From: an uncultured bacterium
GTDB taxonomy: Bacteria > Bacillota > Clostridia > Oscillospirales > Acutalibacteraceae
Direction of reading: 5' to 3'
DNA length: 32,338 nt
Assembly: GCA_949293385.1 (NCBI GenBank)
Contig: CASFDQ010000061.1
Span: 1-32,338 of the forward strand
The position numbers and the translations under genes were made by a program. Under the pieces are notes generated by a model, which saw nothing but the letters and a program-made list of their open reading frames with translations, had not been told where the DNA came from and did not search any database. Position 1 is the stretch's first letter. Every line of letters starts with the position of its first letter. Shown here one piece after another: positions 22,644 through 30,556 of the stretch.

Positions 22644-24562
22644 TATCGTATTTTGGAACCTGCGGGAACGCCGTCAAGGAATACTACCTTAACGTCCTCT
22701 TCGCCTGCTTCCGCCGCAAGGATCATTCCGCAGCTTTCAACTCCGCAAAGGGTTGCGGGCTTAAGATTCGAAACTAAGATGACCGTCTTTCCGATAAGCT
22801 CTTCGGGGGTATAATATTTAGCGATTCCCGAGGCTACGGTGCGGGGCCTTCCGCTTCCGTCGTCGAGGGTGAGCTTTAAAAGCTTCTTTGCCTTCCTGAC
22901 CGGCTCACATTCAAGGATCTTTGCCGCTTTTAGCTCTACCTTACAGAAATCTTCGATAGAAATTTCGGCAATAGTTGCAACGTTTTCTGCGGCCTCTTTA
23001 GCGGCCTTCTTTGCCTCTTCCTCGGCGGCTATCTCGGCAAGGACCTTCTCTGCGTCGATTCGGGCAAAGAGGGGAGAAGCCGTACCTACGGTGTAGGAGC
23101 CTTCGGTAAACTCGGTTCCGTCGGTGAACTTACCGATCTGCATACATATCTGTGCGGCTGCCTCAGGGATTATGGGAGCAAGGAGAACAGAAAGAATTCT
23201 GATGCACTCTAAAAGGTTAAAGAGAACGGCCTCGAGGTAGTCCTTCTTGCTTTCGTCCTTGGCAAGGGCCCAGGGCATAGTCTCGTCGATATACTTGTTA
23301 CAGCGCTTTGCAAGCTCCAAGACCGCGGTGCAGGCATCGGCGTTATGATAGGCGTCCATAGCCCTTTCGTAATCCTCTACACAGGCCTTTACGGTTGAGA
23401 GCAGGTCGGTATCACATTCGTTTTCGAACTTCTTGTAGGCGGCCGTTCCGCCGAAATACTTGTTGGTCATGGCAACAGTGCGATTTACAAGGTTGCCGTA
23501 GGTGTTGGCAAGGTCGGAATTAAACTTATTTATAAAGCTTTCGTAGGTTATAGAGCCGTCGTTTACGAAGGAGACCTCACTAAGAAGATAGTAGCGAACG
23601 GCGTCGGTGCCAAACCGGGCAGCAAGCTCGTCGGCATAAATGGTGTTGCCGCGGGACTTGCTCATCTTGTCCTCGCCTACAAGTACCCAAGGATGACCGA
23701 GTACCTGCTTGGGAAGGGGGAGATCTAAGGCCATAAGAATAATGGGCCAATAAATAGTATGGAAGCGGACGATATCCTTGCCGATAACGTGAAGGTCGGC
23801 GGGCCAGAGAGCCTCAAACTGCTCGGTGGAGCCCTTCGGGTTATAGCCGATGCCGGTTGCGTAGTTGGAAAGGGCGTCGATCCATACGTAGATAACGTGC
23901 TTCGGGTCGAATTCAACGGGAACGCCCCATTTAAAGGAGCTGCGTGACACGCAAAGGTCGGTAAGACCGGGCTTTAAGAAGTTATTTATCATCTCGTTTT
24001 TACGGGATTCGGGCTGAATAAACTCGGGATGCTCCTCGATATGCTTCATAAGGCGATCTTGATATTTTCCGAGCTTTAAGAAATAGGCCTCCTCCTTTGC
24101 ATCGGAAACCTCTCTGCCGCAGTCGGGACATTTGCCGTCTACGAGCTGACTGGGGGTGAAGAAGGACTCGCAGGGAACGCAGTATTTTCCCTCGTACTCG
24201 CTCTTATAGATATCGCCCTGCTCGTAAAGCTTCTTGAAGATTGCCGAAACGGCGGCCTCGTGGTCGGCGTCGGTGGTGCGGATGAACTTATCGTAGGTGG
24301 TGTTCATACTGTCCCAAACGGCCTTTATCTGCGCGGCGGCCTTATCTACGTACTCCTTGGGGGTGATGCCTGCGGCCTTTGCCTTTTCCTCGATCTTCTG
24401 ACCGTGCTCGTCCGAGCCGGTCATAAAGAAAACGTCGAAGCCCTGAGCGCGCTTATAGCGGGCTATCATATCGGCGAGAACGATATCGTAAGCGTTTCCG
24501 ATATGGGGCTTACTTGAAGCATAGGCAATAGCGGTCGTAATGTAAAATTTATTCTTGTTCAT
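22643..24562 (-). CDS. metG: Methionyl-tRNA synthetase
   Basis: This class I synthetase charges tRNA-Met for initiation and elongation. From ATG 24562 it has 639 residues. The HIGH motif is PHIGN (19-23) and KMSKS lies at 299-303. A zinc knuckle of four cysteines (C128, C131, C145, C148) marks the one-knuckle Gram-positive type. The C-terminal ~110 residues form the EMAP-II/Trbp111-like tRNA-binding and dimerisation domain (ISIEDFCKVELKAAKI to CGMILAAE), joined by an alanine/glutamate-rich helix. An in-frame TTG four codons upstream is possible but sits on the Shine-Dalgarno. The start overlaps the upstream gene by 14 bases, and no T-box leader is seen. Confidence 0.97.
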   Translation of the reverse strand: MNKNKFYITTAIAYASSKPHIGNAYDIVLADMIARYKRAQGFDVFFMTGSDEHGQKIEEKAKAAGITPKEYVDKAAAQIKAVWDSMNTTYDKFIRTTDADHEAAVSAIFKKLYEQGDIYKSEYEGKYCVPCESFFTPSQLVDGKCPDCGREVSDAKEEAYFLKLGKYQDRLMKHIEEHPEFIQPESRKNEMINNFLKPGLTDLCVSRSSFKWGVPVEFDPKHVIYVWIDALSNYATGIGYNPKGSTEQFEALWPADLHVIGKDIVRFHTIYWPIILMALDLPLPKQVLGHPWVLVGEDKMSKSRGNTIYADELAARFGTDAVRYYLLSEVSFVNDGSITYESFINKFNSDLANTYGNLVNRTVAMTNKYFGGTAAYKKFENECDTDLLSTVKACVEDYERAMDAYHNADACTAVLELAKRCNKYIDETMPWALAKDESKKDYLEAVLFNLLECIRILSVLLAPIIPEAAAQICMQIGKFTDGTEFTEGSYTVGTASPLFARIDAEKVLAEIAAEEEAKKAAKEAAENVATIAEISIEDFCKVELKAAKILECEPVRKAKKLLKLTLDDGSGRPRTVASGIAKYYTPEELIGKTVILVSNLKPATLCGVESCGMILAAEAGEEDVKVVFLDGVPAGSKIR

Positions 24563-25754
24563 TATCTTCACCAATCCTTTGGTTTTGTTCTTGTTCTTTA
24601 GCCTTTGCGACGCAGGCTAAAAGGCGTTTATGAAGGGCTCTTTCGTCTATTCCGACGCCGCCCATTATAAGAAGGGTAAGAAGACCGGTCTGTATCCACA
24701 TTGCCGTAAGGTCGGTGGTCATATGGATCATAATGGCCGCCGAAAGAGCTAAGATAAGGGTCGTGGCGGTATTGCTTCTGAGAAGCTCCTTACATTCGGA
24801 AACCTTACTGAAATAAGACCATAAAAGTATAAGAAGCATTACCGTACCGATTATTCCGAAGCTCAGAAGCGGCTCTATAGCGAAGTTGTGCGCGTGCTGA
24901 GTCTTGTAAACTATCTGACCGTCGCTTTCTAAGATGAAGCCCTGATTTCGGCAGTGAAAGAAGGTCAAAAAGCCGCGTCCGAAGAGGGGACTATGACGGA
25001 AAAGCTCCATACCGTCGTTCCAGATCTTTATTCGGCGCTCGGTACTTATATTCGATTCGGCAAGGCGCGGCATAAGCTCGGGTATGCAGTAGAGCATTAC
25101 AAGCATAAAGCATACCGCGAGTAAAAACATTGAAAGCATAAGGTGCTTGTGCTTTAAAATAAGAATCACGCATATCCCTACGAAGACCTCGGTAAAGGCG
25201 AAAAGACTTTCGCCCATAAACATTCCGACGGCGGCAAACACCGCACAGACGTAATAGATAAGAACGCCCTTTTTGTGTGAGGTGGCCTGAAATGCGCATA
25301 TAACGATGACCGCCGCAAGCATTGCGCAAAGGTAATTCTCGTTATAAAACCAAAGCATACAGCGCTTACCCGTTATAAGCCGCTCTATAACCGTTGCAAT
25401 TCCTATGGGGACGCCTGCATAGCAGCAGATATCGAGGCAGTTCTCGAAGCATTTTTCGGTAAAGGTGCTTCGAGCGTAGTAGCTTATGACTATCATAAGG
25501 AAGAGGGCTACCGAGCAGACGGCTCCCAAAAAGTTTCGGTTAAGGAGGGCTACCGTAAGGGTGTAAAGGATAAAGACGAAAAAGATTATCTTTCCCTTGT
25601 GGACGAAGATCTGCTTTCGGGTATTGGGACTTATAAGCAGATAAAGGCCGAGAACTATGATGACCGCCGCAGTAATGAGATAGTGAAGAAAAACGCTTAT
25701 AAAGGCGATGTACATAATTTTTTCCGGGGAAAGAAGCTTGGCCTTTTTAGTCAA
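24549..25754 (-). CDS. O-antigen ligase/polymerase-like membrane protein (Wzy_C domain)
   Basis: This 401-residue protein has about ten hydrophobic segments and the Wzy_C-type periplasmic/extracellular loop. The loop reads ERRIKIWNDGMELFRHSPLFGRGFLTF followed by the family HAHN motif (QHAHNFAIEPLLSFGIIGT). Members either transfer a glycan from a lipid carrier to an acceptor (WaaL type) or polymerise repeat units (Wzy type); in a Gram-positive host surface polysaccharide or wall-glycopolymer assembly is likely. The start is TTG 25754 with AGGTGAT five bases ahead. The C-terminus is hydrophilic (AKEQEQNQRIGEDNEQE) and overlaps the metG start. It follows the P-type-ATPase-like gene by 26 bases. 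Confidence 0.82.
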   Translation of the reverse strand: MTKKAKLLSPEKIMYIAFISVFLHYLITAAVIIVLGLYLLISPNTRKQIFVHKGKIIFFVFILYTLTVALLNRNFLGAVCSVALFLMIVISYYARSTFTEKCFENCLDICCYAGVPIGIATVIERLITGKRCMLWFYNENYLCAMLAAVIVICAFQATSHKKGVLIYYVCAVFAAVGMFMGESLFAFTEVFVGICVILILKHKHLMLSMFLLAVCFMLVMLYCIPELMPRLAESNISTERRIKIWNDGMELFRHSPLFGRGFLTFFHCRNQGFILESDGQIVYKTQHAHNFAIEPLLSFGIIGTVMLLILLWSYFSKVSECKELLRSNTATTLILALSAAIMIHMTTDLTAMWIQTGLLTLLIMGGVGIDERALHKRLLACVAKAKEQEQNQRIGEDNEQE

Positions 25755-25780
25755 GTAATATCACCTACGATTTTTCGGAA

Positions 25781-28333
25781 CTATTTTCCGACGTAATATG
25801 CCGTCATGGAAACGACGAGGGACACGAGCTGACACATAGCGCAGACCGCCGAGTTCATAAGGGTAAGGGAGCCGTTTAAGGACATTCCCGCAAAGAGCAG
25901 GCAGATGACCACGGTGCAGATTATGTGCAGCGCGAATAAAACGTTCGAGAGGGTACGGAGACGTATGCTTCCCGAAATTATAGATAAGAAGCTGAGCGCG
26001 CTTCCTTTATGGAAGCCGTGAGCCGAGACCCTTTCCTTAAAGGAGGTGGCGTCGTGATACTTTTCGGCTCCGTTATGATCGAGGACTTTAACGATATCGG
26101 GATAAAGACCGAAATAATCGCAAAGCATCTGCTCGGTAATATTGGGGTCGCAGTTATCTATAAGAAGGGTTATTCCCTTATCGGCAAGTCGGCAAAGCTC
26201 CCGTTCAAGATCCTCGTTTACGGTATATTTTACCATAAGGAGGGCGCAGGCCCTCTGATCGCAGGCCACGTATACGGGGAAATATCCCTTATGAAGTATC
26301 TTTTTATCGACCTCAAGATCGGGGACGCGAACTCCGTGAGACTGCATAAGGGAGCGGTTTCCGATCATAATATGACTATCACCGACCCAGCCCGAAATAC
26401 CTAAGTTTTCTTCGTATTTGACCGTATCGGCCTCGGGGAGCTCGACCTCTCCCTCTAAGATCTTATTGAAGACCTGAAAAAGAGGACTGTTCATTTCCTT
26501 TGCCACGGCCGCGGCATAGGTGATGGTCTCGTCTAAGTTGTTGGCGCCGAGGGGGGACATATTAAAGAGCTTTATCGAGCCTCTCGGGAAAATATCCGCC
26601 GAGGATACTACGAGGGCGTTGATCTCCTCTATTCTTTCGGCCGAGTATCTTCCGCAAACGGCGGCTCTTACCTTTCTGAGTCGTTCGCTTACTCCCGCAA
26701 AGGGAAGCATATCCGCGATAAAGAGCGAGGGCGCCGCGGCAAGGGAGGAAACGACTGCGGCCGTAAGAAGAGCGAGGCCGAAGGAGGAGTAGCTTACTCC
26801 GACGCTGAGGGAGATAACGGCGGTTATTATAAGGGTAATGACCATAAATACGTTAAGCTTTCCGCCGCAGGGACGGTCGCTCATTGTATGACGGAGGAAA
26901 TTCTTTATCTCGTCGGTCTCGGTAGAGCCTGCGGTAAGGATCTCGCCCTGAATTACCGTACGGGCCATTGCGGCGTTTACAGCGGGGTCGTTTATAAGGG
27001 TAAGGGCGGTCTTGGATCTTCTCATAGCTACGAGCTTAAAGTTCGAAAAGATCGCGGAGGCTCTTTTATAGGAGCAGTAGTTATAACAAAGGAAGGAGAC
27101 CATAGGAACGACTACCGGCTCATAGGGGTAGCTTCCGCAGATTATGCTGAAGAGGAGATATACCGTCATAAGTGTTCCCGAAAGGGCTAACGGAAATTCA
27201 ATTTTTGTCTTGGAGGTAAAGGCGCTTCCAAAGGAGGCGAAGACCCCCATATTTATAAGCAGGGTAAGGAGGAAGCTTATAAGAGATATGCTTGCGGGTA
27301 GGACGGGATTTTGATAAATTCCTGCCATAAAGGGCATATGTACCGAAGCGGCAAGCAGGGTAAGAATAGCGGTTACGACGGTCTTAAGCTTAAAGGATAC
27401 CATATTGTACTTAAGCTCTCCGCCGACCCTTGTAATATCCTTCTTTCCCTTAAAGTCCTCGACCTCAACGGGAGGAGCGGCCTCGTTAAAGGTTTTAACG
27501 GTTACTGCCTTTTTACCTGAGGAGGAAGAGATATCGGTTACGTTTACGGGACGGGTATGACTTAAAATATTCTCGTATTCGGTTTTTATTTCTTCTTCGG
27601 GCCGAAGCTCGGGGATTATCCTCGTAGAGCCTATCTCGGGGGTGGAATTCATTCCGCCCTGCTCCGAATAGGTTGTGGTAACGTTTTCCTCGGCGATCTT
27701 ATCGGTCCTTCTTGCCGAAAAATCGTCGAAAAGGGTGTTGGTGATCTTGGGGATCTGCGCCGTATCGAACTTGGTGGCGGTGACGCCGACCTCGCCGATC
27801 TTTAGCGGCTTCTTTATAGAGGTCTCCTTAAGACGGAGCTTTACCGGCTTTTCCTCTTCGGCAGGCGGCTCGGCGATCGGCTTTCCCCCGATGCTCTGAA
27901 CCTCCGAGGGCTTAAGATTATACATTCGCGCGATCTTTTCGTTGGCCCTTTTCTCGGCCGACTCGATTATATCCTCAACGCTTTCCAGAGTATAGTCGGG
28001 CTTTTCCTCGGCGTAGCTATGACCCTCGTCGTCGTATATATAGGGCATACACTTGGCAAGAAGACTGCTGGTCCTCGGCTTTTTGGGCTTACAATCGGTC
28101 GCAGGCGCAGGCTCAGGCGTCTTTTCGTGAGCCGCAGGCCCTTCGTTCTGCTTTTCCTCTTCGGCGCCCTGACGAACGGTGCTTTTAACGCTGTTCCTAA
28201 GGGCCTCAAGGGGATTTATTGCCGAAAAATCGACGGGGACCGACTCCCTTTTTGCGGTGTTGGTCGCGGGATTTTCTTTATTAACTTCGTCTGTTCTGGC
28301 GTTTTCGTCTTTTTCCTGAAACAGTCGATCCAT
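25781..28333 (-). CDS. Degenerate P-type-ATPase-like membrane protein with long disordered N-terminus
   Basis: This 850-residue protein keeps the architecture of a P1B-type ATPase but none of its catalytic signatures. Residues 1-310 are charged, Pro/Glu/Lys-rich and probably disordered. Membrane segments lie at about 318-340, 345-370, 379-400, 404-422, 494-513 and 518-545, with two more near 795-816 and 824-846. The CPx ion-site region reads LAAAPSLF (531-538). The phosphorylation motif DKTGT is replaced by VVSSADIFPRG (575-585), TGE of the actuator domain is not found, TGDN is LIDNCDPN (724-731), and no GDGxND is present. The nucleotide-domain fold is still suggested by GWVGDSHIMIGNRSLM (648-663). 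It therefore should not pump ions by phosphorylation; a structural, sensing or partner role is more likely. Its start has AAAGGAAT upstream. Confidence 0.7.
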   Translation of the reverse strand: MDRLFQEKDENARTDEVNKENPATNTAKRESVPVDFSAINPLEALRNSVKSTVRQGAEEEKQNEGPAAHEKTPEPAPATDCKPKKPRTSSLLAKCMPYIYDDEGHSYAEEKPDYTLESVEDIIESAEKRANEKIARMYNLKPSEVQSIGGKPIAEPPAEEEKPVKLRLKETSIKKPLKIGEVGVTATKFDTAQIPKITNTLFDDFSARRTDKIAEENVTTTYSEQGGMNSTPEIGSTRIIPELRPEEEIKTEYENILSHTRPVNVTDISSSSGKKAVTVKTFNEAAPPVEVEDFKGKKDITRVGGELKYNMVSFKLKTVVTAILTLLAASVHMPFMAGIYQNPVLPASISLISFLLTLLINMGVFASFGSAFTSKTKIEFPLALSGTLMTVYLLFSIICGSYPYEPVVVPMVSFLCYNYCSYKRASAIFSNFKLVAMRRSKTALTLINDPAVNAAMARTVIQGEILTAGSTETDEIKNFLRHTMSDRPCGGKLNVFMVITLIITAVISLSVGVSYSSFGLALLTAAVVSSLAAAPSLFIADMLPFAGVSERLRKVRAAVCGRYSAERIEEINALVVSSADIFPRGSIKLFNMSPLGANNLDETITYAAAVAKEMNSPLFQVFNKILEGEVELPEADTVKYEENLGISGWVGDSHIMIGNRSLMQSHGVRVPDLEVDKKILHKGYFPVYVACDQRACALLMVKYTVNEDLERELCRLADKGITLLIDNCDPNITEQMLCDYFGLYPDIVKVLDHNGAEKYHDATSFKERVSAHGFHKGSALSFLSIISGSIRLRTLSNVLFALHIICTVVICLLFAGMSLNGSLTLMNSAVCAMCQLVSLVVSMTAYYVGK

Positions 28334-28353
28334 ATATTATTCCTTTCGTAAAA

Positions 28354-29118
28354 TTACTTGCCCGAGCGGGAGCGTACTACGGCGTACATAAGTATACCTG
28401 CCGCTACCGAGGCGTTAAGAGAATTTATCTTTCCGAACATGGGAAGGCTGATTATTCCGTCACATTTTTGCGCAACGAGCCGTCCTATGCCCTTTCCTTC
28501 GTTTCCTATAACGATGGCGCAGGGGGAGGTGAAGTCGGTTCTGCTGTAGTCTTCGCCGTCCATATCGGCCCCGAATACCCAGACTCCCTGCTCCTTGAGC
28601 TTATCGATCTCGTTTGCGATGTTGGTTACCCTCGCTACTCTCATATATTCGAGGGCGCCGCTGGCCGATTTGGCAACCGTAACGTTAAGACTTGCACTGC
28701 GTCTTTTCGGGATAATGATTCCGTGGGCACCTGCGGCCTCGGCGGTGCGGATGATGGCTCCAAGGTTATGAGGGTCCTCTATCTCGTCGCAGATTATTAT
28801 AAAAGGGGCTTCGTTGCGTTCCTTGGCAAGGTCTAAAATATCGCTTACCTCGTAGTATTTCTGGGTCGCGATCATTACGGCGATACCCTGATGATTGGCG
28901 CCGTCGGTCAGATAATCGAGCTTCTGGGGGGAGACCTCCTTTATGAGTATCCCGCGCTCACTGCATTTGGCGATAACGGGTGCGGCCCAACCGCCGGTCA
29001 TACCGTGAGCAATAAGCAGGCGGTCGATCTCTCTGCCCGACTTTACGGCCTCGATCACGGGGTTTCGTCCTGCGATAATATCGTTTCCTTGTTCTTTAAC
29101 CTTTTCGTTTTCAGGCAT
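28354..29118 (-). CDS. rlmB: TrmH/SpoU-family 23S rRNA 2'-O-methyltransferase (RlmB-like)
   Basis: This 254-residue SPOUT enzyme probably makes 2'-O-methylguanosine at position 2251 in 23S rRNA. The substrate-binding N-terminal domain begins IIAGRNPVIEAVKSGREIDRLLIA. The trefoil-knot motifs are all present: motif 1 DPHNLGAIIRTAEAAGAHGIIIP, motif 2 IVIGNEGKGIGRLV, and motif 3 SLPMFGKINSLNASVAAGILMY. ATG 29118 is chosen because GGAGGAAGG lies nine bases ahead; an in-frame upstream start at 29145 would bury it. It is the first gene of the minus-strand run that continues into the P-type-ATPase-like gene 20 bases later. Some relatives modify tRNA, so the exact target is inferred. Confidence 0.93.
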   Translation of the reverse strand: MPENEKVKEQGNDIIAGRNPVIEAVKSGREIDRLLIAHGMTGGWAAPVIAKCSERGILIKEVSPQKLDYLTDGANHQGIAVMIATQKYYEVSDILDLAKERNEAPFIIICDEIEDPHNLGAIIRTAEAAGAHGIIIPKRRSASLNVTVAKSASGALEYMRVARVTNIANEIDKLKEQGVWVFGADMDGEDYSRTDFTSPCAIVIGNEGKGIGRLVAQKCDGIISLPMFGKINSLNASVAAGILMYAVVRSRSGK

Positions 29119-29160
29119 TCGGACCTTCCTCCAAAATGATAACATAAATATACAAAGTAT

Positions 29161-29169
29161 ATTATATCA
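29161..29169 (-). promoter_or_regulatory. Extended -10 promoter for the rlmB run
   Basis: Minus-strand TGATATAAT gives a perfect -10 box with an extended TG element, 42 bases before the start codon. No good -35 hexamer is visible, as expected for extended -10 promoters. It is divergent from the enolase promoter, whose -35 box starts eight bases away. Confidence 0.5.
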
Positions 29170-29176
29170 CAGGTAT

Positions 29177-29206
29177 TTGAAAAAGAGAAGTATTATTTTA
29201 TATAAA
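29177..29206 (+). promoter_or_regulatory. Promoter for enolase
   Basis: TTGAAA (29177-29182) and TATAAA (29201-29206) with an 18-base spacer, followed by a very AT-rich stretch before the ribosome-binding site. Confidence 0.6.
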
Positions 29207-29253
29207 TAAATAATAATATAATGGCTAAAATATGGAAGAAAGGACTGATTTTT

Positions 29254-30492
29254 ATGAGCAAAATAATTTCTGTAAAGGGCTACGAGCTTTTCGATTCAAG
29301 GGGTAACCCTACCGTAGGGGCAAGGGTGGAGACCGATTCGGGAGCGGTAGGCTTTTCGGTGGTTCCTTCGGGGGCTTCTACGGGAAAATACGAGGCGGTG
29401 GAGCTTCGTGACGGCGGAAAGAGACTCTGCGGTAAAGGGGTACGGCTTGCGGTTGAGAATATAAACAGCCTCATTGCTCCTACCCTTATCGGTATGGACA
29501 TTTCGGTTCCCGAAAAGGCCGACAAGGCTATGCTGGAGCTTGACGGAACCGAGGATAAAAGACGTCTCGGCGCAAACGCCGTGCTTGCCGTATCGGTGGC
29601 TCTCTATAAGGCGGCGGCAAAGGATAAGGGGGTGCCGCTATACCGCTGGTTTGCGGGAGAATACGGGGAAATTACTATGCCGAAGCCGATGATGAATATT
29701 TTAAACGGCGGCGCTCACGCCCTTAATAACATCGATATTCAGGAGTTTATGATAAAGCCGATGGTCGCCTCGTCCTTCTCCGAGAGTATGGAGATTTGTG
29801 CTGAAATTTACCATACCCTTAAAAAGCTTCTGATTGAAAAGGGAAGGGCTACTGCGGTAGGCGACGAGGGCGGCTTTGCTCCCGATCTTTCGGGTAACGA
29901 GGAGGCTATCGAGCTTATAGTCGAAGCCATAGAAAAGGCGGGCTACTCTACCGACAGGGTAAAGCTTTGTCTCGACGTTGCGGCAAGCGAATGGGCCGAA
30001 GGAAACGGATATTTTCTTCCTAAATCGAAGAAAAGATTTACTCGGGACGAGCTTATTTCCTACCTTTGCGAGCTTTCAAGAAAATATCCGATATGCTCTA
30101 TCGAGGACGGACTTTCCGAAGAGGATCTCGAAGGCACGGCAGAGCTTACGAAGAGGCTTGGAGACGCGGTCCAGATCGTTGGTGACGACCTCTTTGTAAC
30201 GAATAAAAAACGTCTGCAGGGTGGTATCGAAGCAGGAGCGGCCAATGCGATACTGATAAAGCCTAATCAGATAGGCTCGGTAAGCGAGACACTGGAGGTC
30301 ATCCGTCTTGCCAAAGAAAAGGGCTATAAAACGGTTATCTCTCACCGCTCGGGCGACACCGAGGATACCTTTATCGCCGACCTTGCGGCAGGTATGTCGG
30401 CGGGGCAGATAAAGACCGGCGCTCCCTGCAGAAGCGAGCGTACCGCAAAATATAACCGACTTCTTTTTATCGAGCAGGAAAATTTAGGCTAA
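29254..30492 (+). CDS. eno: Enolase
   Basis: Enolase converts 2-phosphoglycerate to phosphoenolpyruvate in glycolysis. From ATG 29254 the protein has 412 residues and opens MSKIISVKGYELFDSRGNPT, the family start. Catalytic residues are in place: E205 in GDEGGFAPDL, the metal ligands D241, E284 (SIEDG) and D311 (VGDDLF), K336 (LIKPNQIG), H364 (SHRSGDTEDTF) and K387. The C-terminus stops soon after YNRLLFIEQENLG, about 15-20 residues shorter than typical bacterial enolases, but the active site is unaffected. The in-frame ATG at 29221 would add 11 residues and bury the AAAGGA ribosome-binding site, so it is rejected. Monocistronic by context, with its own promoter. Confidence 0.95.
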   Translation: MSKIISVKGYELFDSRGNPTVGARVETDSGAVGFSVVPSGASTGKYEAVELRDGGKRLCGKGVRLAVENINSLIAPTLIGMDISVPEKADKAMLELDGTEDKRRLGANAVLAVSVALYKAAAKDKGVPLYRWFAGEYGEITMPKPMMNILNGGAHALNNIDIQEFMIKPMVASSFSESMEICAEIYHTLKKLLIEKGRATAVGDEGGFAPDLSGNEEAIELIVEAIEKAGYSTDRVKLCLDVAASEWAEGNGYFLPKSKKRFTRDELISYLCELSRKYPICSIEDGLSEEDLEGTAELTKRLGDAVQIVGDDLFVTNKKRLQGGIEAGAANAILIKPNQIGSVSETLEVIRLAKEKGYKTVISHRSGDTEDTFIADLAAGMSAGQIKTGAPCRSERTAKYNRLLFIEQENLG

Positions 30493-30497
30493 ACCTC

Positions 30498-30525
30498 TTG
30501 AAATTTTACCTTTTTGTGGTATTAT
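30498..30525 (+). promoter_or_regulatory. Promoter for the beta-lactamase-fold hydrolase
   Basis: TTGAAA (30498-30503) and TATTAT (30520-30525) with a 16-base spacer, 31 bases before the ATG at 30557. Confidence 0.6.
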
Positions 30526-30556
30526 TGCCTTGATATTACCGCAAGGAGGTATTTTT

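Noticed and set aside
25781-28333. Active heavy-metal-translocating P-type ATPase
   Set aside because: None of DKTGT, TGE, TGDN, GDGxND or CPx is present, so the pump assignment that an automatic search might give is not supported.
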